Part shown: piece by piece, positions 48,501-49,103 of the stretch
Layout: the number at the start of each line of letters is the position of its first letter
Numbering within the stretch: the first letter of the stretch is position 1
Assembly: GCA_947164985.1 (NCBI GenBank)
Contig: CAMUYI010000011.1
Location: 1-49,103, forward strand
DNA length: 49,103 bases
From: an uncultured Bacteroidales bacterium
Lineage (GTDB): Bacteria > Bacteroidota > Bacteroidia > Bacteroidales > Paludibacteraceae
Direction of reading: 5' to 3'
Made by a program: the position numbers and the translations under genes
The notes under the pieces: model-generated
What the model saw: only the letters and a program-made list of their open reading frames with translations
Told to the model about the DNA's origin: nothing
Databases searched by the model: none

Positions 48501-49103
48501 TCCGGAGGTAGTGATGGTAGCAGGCGATGCAGTTTATACGGCAGAGTATGACAGCGTGATCAACCAATATGCGATATCGTTCGTTAACTATGACGGCGCA
48601 GAGTTGCAGAGCGATTCGATTGAGTATGGCCAGATGCCGGCATACATCGGCAATACTCCTGTTAAACCGGCGAACGTACAGTACACCTACACCTTCAAGG
48701 GTTGGACGCCGGAGGTAGTGACAGTAGCAGGCGATGCAGTTTATACGGCAGAGTATGACAGCGTGATCAACCAATACGCTATATCGTTCGTTAACTATGA
48801 CGGCGCAGAGCTGCAGAGTGGTATGATTGACTACGGTCAAATGCCGGCATACAACGGCAATATTCCTGTTAAACCGGCGAACGTACAATACACCTACACG
48901 TTCAAGGGCTGGAGTCCGGAGGTAGTGATGGTAGCAGGCGATGCAGTTTATACGGCAGAGTATGACAGCGTGATCAACCAATATGCGATATCGTTCGTTA
49001 ACTATGACGGCGCAGAGTTGCAGAGCGATTCGATTGAGTATGGCCAGATGCCGGCATACATCGGCAATACTCCTGTTAAACCGGCGAACGTACAATACAC
49101 ATA
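36574..49103 (+). CDS. Giant multidomain adhesin-like exported protein (3' partial)
   Basis: Open without a stop for 12,530 bases, at least 4,176 aa; the end is outside the window. Signal peptide MRRKFYLLLSAVLLACSMMA; LLAC is a possible lipobox, but signal peptidase I cleavage is as likely. Order: N-terminal beta region to about 425; cleaved-adhesin/MAM-like domain about 427-592; two Fn3 domains to about 769; an unassigned domain to about 937; two Fn3; cleaved-adhesin 2 (about 1119-1303); Fn3; cleaved-adhesin 3; Fn3; cleaved-adhesin 4 (about 1669-1849); three Calx-beta-like repeats (about 1950-2270); CARDB-like (about 2270-2380); carboxypeptidase-regulatory-like (about 2690-2780); a long unassigned region; and InlB-type repeats from about 3740. 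The content suggests cell-surface adhesion to host or plant material. A T9SS tail would be expected beyond the window. Confidence 0.9.
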   Translation, partial: MRRKFYLLLSAVLLACSMMAETVTLTMEDYAATSFTANGITVSAANSNGNAPAYNATGKDLRVYANGTLTISAEQTISAISFAISTQGQKRLAPLTANVGNMTVVGSPDFTVTWSGSANSVTITVGAKADYGTENTKAGQFDFTAMTVTMGEEASVWHEIAFTGDDLAAGTLDGHVYYAPTNNAFMVTVTDVNGKAAVDSSVVRFGTASEYQIYSCRYKTGGKSGSKNVLTLNIPESGMLRIAVRTATNSATDRTLVITQGGQELYNQVVQESDKITVGDISYYPYVLVPVQAGTVEINYPVGALNFYSFAYKHTTETETTIRFIPGAWQSDGVKYAAWIWGSSVGDGVNGIWTDFFSGSGDTLSLTITEHPQYIIFVRFAETVSEPIWDNFISQTPDLEMNYNSLLYIITSGNSGRWVVPCPAVDSFPWELNFQDLATGIIPDCWDNSGSTSSTLASYPYRIWGVYEYNSNKMLRMYNVSVRSGDALINTPSIVLPAEPAYELTFDYSHAANCGNFTVKISEDNGINWIDLQSYSKGNGYNSSDPGEFTEALINLAAYAGKTVMLQFYSYANYGSGAIYVDNISVHEVPPCGKPVGLSVSDAAPHGATLAWSSSATQWQICLNNDEDNLITVSENPCTLTSLAPVTTYSAKVRSVCGGEYSEWSNSVNFTTLIACHAPTGLEAVLTPANGSVATLNWSAAAGESAFTVQYDTDNTFAQPTEINVTATTLNLSGLVAGTTYYARVKAVCGGEDGDSYWSDTIPFRPTDYQLLLVNEGTKTNSYVPIYGYYTDAITKSQFIIPAADLAAIEWDTIHQLTFFASNTNLSWPGAEFEVYITETTQTTLDELQDYTLMDKVMNSASLSIVNNQMVVIFDTPYQYQGGNLLIGFLQTQTGSYSSCNWYGVTATGASLGGHSTSISQRNFLPKMEIGYRPSTVQGCKKPIGLSVDESTITDASVSVDWTAGTETAWQIVYSTDAAIDPDTATPVSADAHPALLDNLTENTVYYWCVRADCGEYGTSEWSNKHSFTTLRTCQLPSNLTASDISDQAATIQWNLNEQSQFNLRYSTDGTNWTVETNVTAPFTITGLTAVTTYQVQVQAVCNGDDWSETMSFKTVYAMPFAETFPNSGVPTDWTRYTGLLNENVLNGTTSLSTSTSGWSFGSYNGVFDNHTRVNLYSSSCRYWLVTPAITLENDVELTFDMALTDYSNTVELPDENGTDDKFVVLISTDEGATWTILRQWDNAGSEYVLNNIACSAIGEEVLIDLSAYAGQTVKIAFYGESTSSNADNNLHIDNVRIDYRPACAKPTGLDVNAATITTTSAELSWVAGGSETAWKMQYKQVDASEWITLAEPVTANPFVLTDLVPATVYEVRVAAWCDPADETAISEFCNPVQFVTVCLPVTTFPWTENFDDLSAPSSYPTARVLPLCWNAIHTTTNKSYMFYPSAHYGSSDSQSRYNSLCFMSSYNNDPQDQYAILPEMEGISGLRITLYAKQYSTSFKATFSVGVMTDPADASSFEPIATFTPESTTYEKFVALFNNYAGEGRYIAIKMDAATSSTRGLYIDDITVDELPACVEPLSLAVTDGTITTHSAQLSWVANSGETAWKIQYKKSTETEWTELGEEVSANPYVLDNLSPYTIYDVRVAAVCGPNFASNYSDSIRFKTLPGIPFLEEFASLPDDWTRYSGLLNESVLDGTTPLSSASNGWSVGTSNGVFDSHARVNLYSTNKYWLVTPAITLENDVELTFDMALTAYSYTLVTPSENGTDDKFVVLISTDDGATWTILRQWDNAGSIYVLNDITCSATGEDVAIDLSAYTGQSVKIAFYGESTIGNADNNLHIDNVRIDAPQIITGEYGLSVNGAFTAGTVNPYYSGIGKEWVVSAQLVRGDTIQICDQESSVCGIMDLDQKGYHNFTIDPVTNAFVVNETFNYTFGIRVKPSGSMVRVSATELDPIPLSILKIPNVVREGETVQVMLQADEAFRADRTITIWLSDNMLTAPATVIMPAGVDSCLFDLTITNDDVINCTRNAYIRAYDELGQGESDEFVIADNDIPEITLSLSKLTLNENAGYNALTATIHRNTVTDKAITIYLSDDWVGTYHSSAIYYPQGQTYWFAVGQTEAIIPLGIRDNVKAEGDYQVRLSASMNTSCPEEGGYDEKVITIIDNDVPTLTLSISNTMLLEGKENAATMTVTRNTPTDTAMTVALSVDHPEGLTFPSTITILEGNESATVTIGAERNDIPDDSHNIVFTAECAGFETATCYAMMIDQTLPDAVVSILPLASNEAEVNTSVSMTLEVTNIGAAGLAKGIQVSLYSSYAAAPVQQFSLPTTLPINGTAQFEASVTLPSTVGRYSFYAVVNENRQVKELHTDNNKSATVRIQATAPFAVEQVTVDKQAYMPGENIIISGHIAGSLAVNAEVEIYVMNKGWRDAFTVTTDANGDFSTVYTPLSGQTGHFAIGACYPSERSTTEMAGADFYAMELAYSPTTCQISTGIPYEGQFYVYNTGALPLHNITATVVENNTNAVITLNPIATIAANDAQPIHFTLNSPAASVGSDWETITLHITCDETLETNGIIYFYCRDPRGQLVASENEIRTNVSYADTARYIFFLRNSGLGETGQITIESPEWMQVVGSKNLPSIASGEFVQVNLKMIPNALFEANVNVPITGYIGINAANSSGIRLPYTITPVSNAIGRLKVDVCDENTYYTAEHPHLANAQVLVKNINTGAVLYQGLTNTNGLYEIDIPEGYYTIAVSANDHDAYTNTVYVQPGTENAITVNLSIRAITIDWQVVETEVEDEYEIITTVQYETQVPKPVIVIDAPSKIEADELAEGESLMYNVTITNKGLIRAEDVTMTLPDGGSDFVFEALAYGEPFNLEAQQSVVMPVRVTRMSKPSYAPRRARKIHGIIECSDNMLTLYYWDCGTDRKWHQYGVPLVYAKCDGGNGHTVTTITTQSSGIWVPYIPWSWPPYGIGGGFGTGPYYDYDERVDPPYTYVDEGCEPCQNQFLLKAVKCALSFTPVGDVLDQLKTIADVYTAVRQNYDETNDVLSATLAGLEVAAEPIMDKIQEATGDNDLVNEVIDDMVDIIDDAIDDMTNDDPNQAPAQVKAASGAKGKLKNIVDCLKDFMSPCEHTAENAASAPARYGKNNAQDADEYDGEPEYLARFKRRAKVAHDEIIYSQKYVNLYFEPELQAYMSNREMADLFAAWKLAIDGTLDENMLSTYRPAALPDDLWAQLIDRMNNTYNYMHGIGNVTTNFVHPDSAMFYMQQIAACEQMAVECGYTSAAEMYDAEYQLLDERLNNKSSNVCATITLQFEQKMVMTRQAFRGTLTVFNGHETTAMTDVHLNLSIYDEFGNESTAHEFQINLESLQGMDGELSLTAENGWTIGSQETGVVNVLFIPTKFAAPTQEVTYSFGGQLSYTDPFSGLTVTRDLYPVQLVVKPSPQLELTYFMQRDVFSDDPLTENVAEPAQPTEFALLINNKGNGDANNVRMTTKEPKIVDNEKGLLIDFYLLHALVNGQQKSVPIDEEIMTDFGTIAAHNQLYAQWFFESTLLGHFIEYDVNYTHLTSYDNPDLSLIDTVHIHEMIHSISVPSSEPTHVGWLANDQEDIADLPDALYVSDGSILDLHHATSIQIAPIDAHSCTLTFVPSASGWNYGTVAAQAYSWQDISSVTRLSDNAEISLRNVWQTPCVLTDGSDPIHLNRIHIADNIEGITSYRIEFTDKVIDPTYRLSYMVDGEEYAYDSLEYFTEITLLPEPTREGYTFSGWQNVIEFMPEHNDTIYGFFTPNRYAISFVNYDGTELQSDSIDYGQLPAYIGNTPVKPANVQYTYTFKGWSPEVVMVAGDAVYTAEYDSVINQYAISFVNYDGAELQSGMIDYGQLPAYIGNTPVKPANVQYTYTFKGWSPEVVMVAGDAVYTAEYDSVINQYAISFVNYDGAELQSGMIDYGQLPAYIGNTPVKPANVQYTYTFKGWSPEVVMVAGDAVYTAEYDSVINQYAISFVNYDGAELQSDSIEYGQMPAYIGNTPVKPANVQYTYTFKGWTPEVVTVAGDAVYTAEYDSVINQYAISFVNYDGAELQSGMIDYGQMPAYNGNIPVKPANVQYTYTFKGWSPEVVMVAGDAVYTAEYDSVINQYAISFVNYDGAELQSDSIEYGQMPAYIGNTPVKPANVQYT
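39955..40475 (+). repeat. Cleaved-adhesin segment, duplication copy 1
   Basis: Region encoding DWTRYTGLLNENVLNGTT through NADNNLHIDNVRID. It recurs about 1,641 bases downstream with long nearly identical DNA stretches. Confidence 0.8.
41602..42112 (+). repeat. Cleaved-adhesin segment, duplication copy 2
   Basis: Region encoding DWTRYSGLLNESVLDGTT through NADNNLHIDNVRID. For example, TATTGGTTGGTAACACCGGC is present in both copies (40120 and 41761). Confidence 0.8.
47944..49103 (+). repeat. Tandem 207-bp InlB-type repeats
   Basis: Units of exactly 207 bp (69 aa) start at 47944, 48151, 48358, 48565, 48772 and 48979 (the last cut by the window end). Each encodes YAISFVNYDG ... YTYTFKGW ... GDAVYTAEYDS. 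Units 48151 and 48358 are identical base for base as read by eye. Units 48565 and 48979 share variants (AATATGCG, GAGTTGCAGAGCGATTCG) absent from the others. Confidence 0.95.

Noticed and set aside
47983..49095. 370-codon minus-strand frame with an internal 69-aa repeat
   Set aside because: The repeat is only the mirror of the 207-bp InlB-type repeats of the giant + strand protein.
47944..49103. CRISPR array
   Set aside because: The units are 207 bp and contiguous, with no short repeat/unique spacer alternation; they encode a repeat domain in frame.

Overview
The window looks like a Bacteroidales chromosome, probably a gut or rumen lineage close to Prevotellaceae/Paludibacteraceae-type groups; I cannot place the genus. 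The evidence is SusC/SusD pairs, a Bacteroidetes-type RpoC, promoters of the TTG(N19)TAnnTTTG type, near absence of Shine-Dalgarno sites, and exported proteins ending in short type IX secretion (T9SS)-like C-terminal tails.

Layout. 1-2933: 3' two-thirds of rpoC with a strong terminator. 3303-22757: an alpha-glucan polysaccharide utilisation locus (PUL) on the + strand: SusR/DUF6377-type membrane regulator, SusC, SusD, SusE-like protein, GH66 dextranase-family enzyme, GH97 alpha-glucosidase with the SusB-type inverting glutamates, two secreted proteins with a possible starch-binding-like N-terminus, a small protein with a membrane/sorting tail, and an MFS sugar transporter. GH66 plus GH97 suggests dextran or related alpha-1,6-glucan as substrate: surface cleavage, SusCD uptake, periplasmic glucose release, import by the MFS protein. 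22758-23303: terminator, a 68-bp palindromic element, an orphan promoter and a decayed AAA-ATPase remnant. 23304-25649 (minus): a beta-propeller/Y_Y_Y membrane regulator with an AraC output but no kinase or receiver. Divergent from it, 25814-33239: a CE12-CE8 (pectin acetyl- and methyl-esterase) fusion and a companion secreted protein sharing a domain with it; the regulator probably controls this pair. 33256-36426: a cluster of small genes (44-126 aa) interleaved with elaborate hairpins; four of the proteins share an N-terminal signature and I know no function for them. 36574 to the window end: one open reading frame of at least 4,176 codons with no stop, a giant adhesin-like protein (cleaved-adhesin, Fn3, Calx-beta, CARDB, carboxypeptidase-regulatory and InlB-type B repeats).

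Notable beyond the genes: (i) at least nine short arrays of iterated 7-bp units, all different or nearly so, inside signal-peptide codons, inter-domain linkers and intergenic DNA; (ii) a pair of 68-69-bp palindromic elements placed directly after terminators of the two carbohydrate operons; (iii) the small-gene cluster with its hairpins and a possibly pseudoknotted leader; (iv) very recent internal duplications in the giant proteins, including two adjacent 207-bp units that are identical. All assignments come from reading the sequence; no database search was run.
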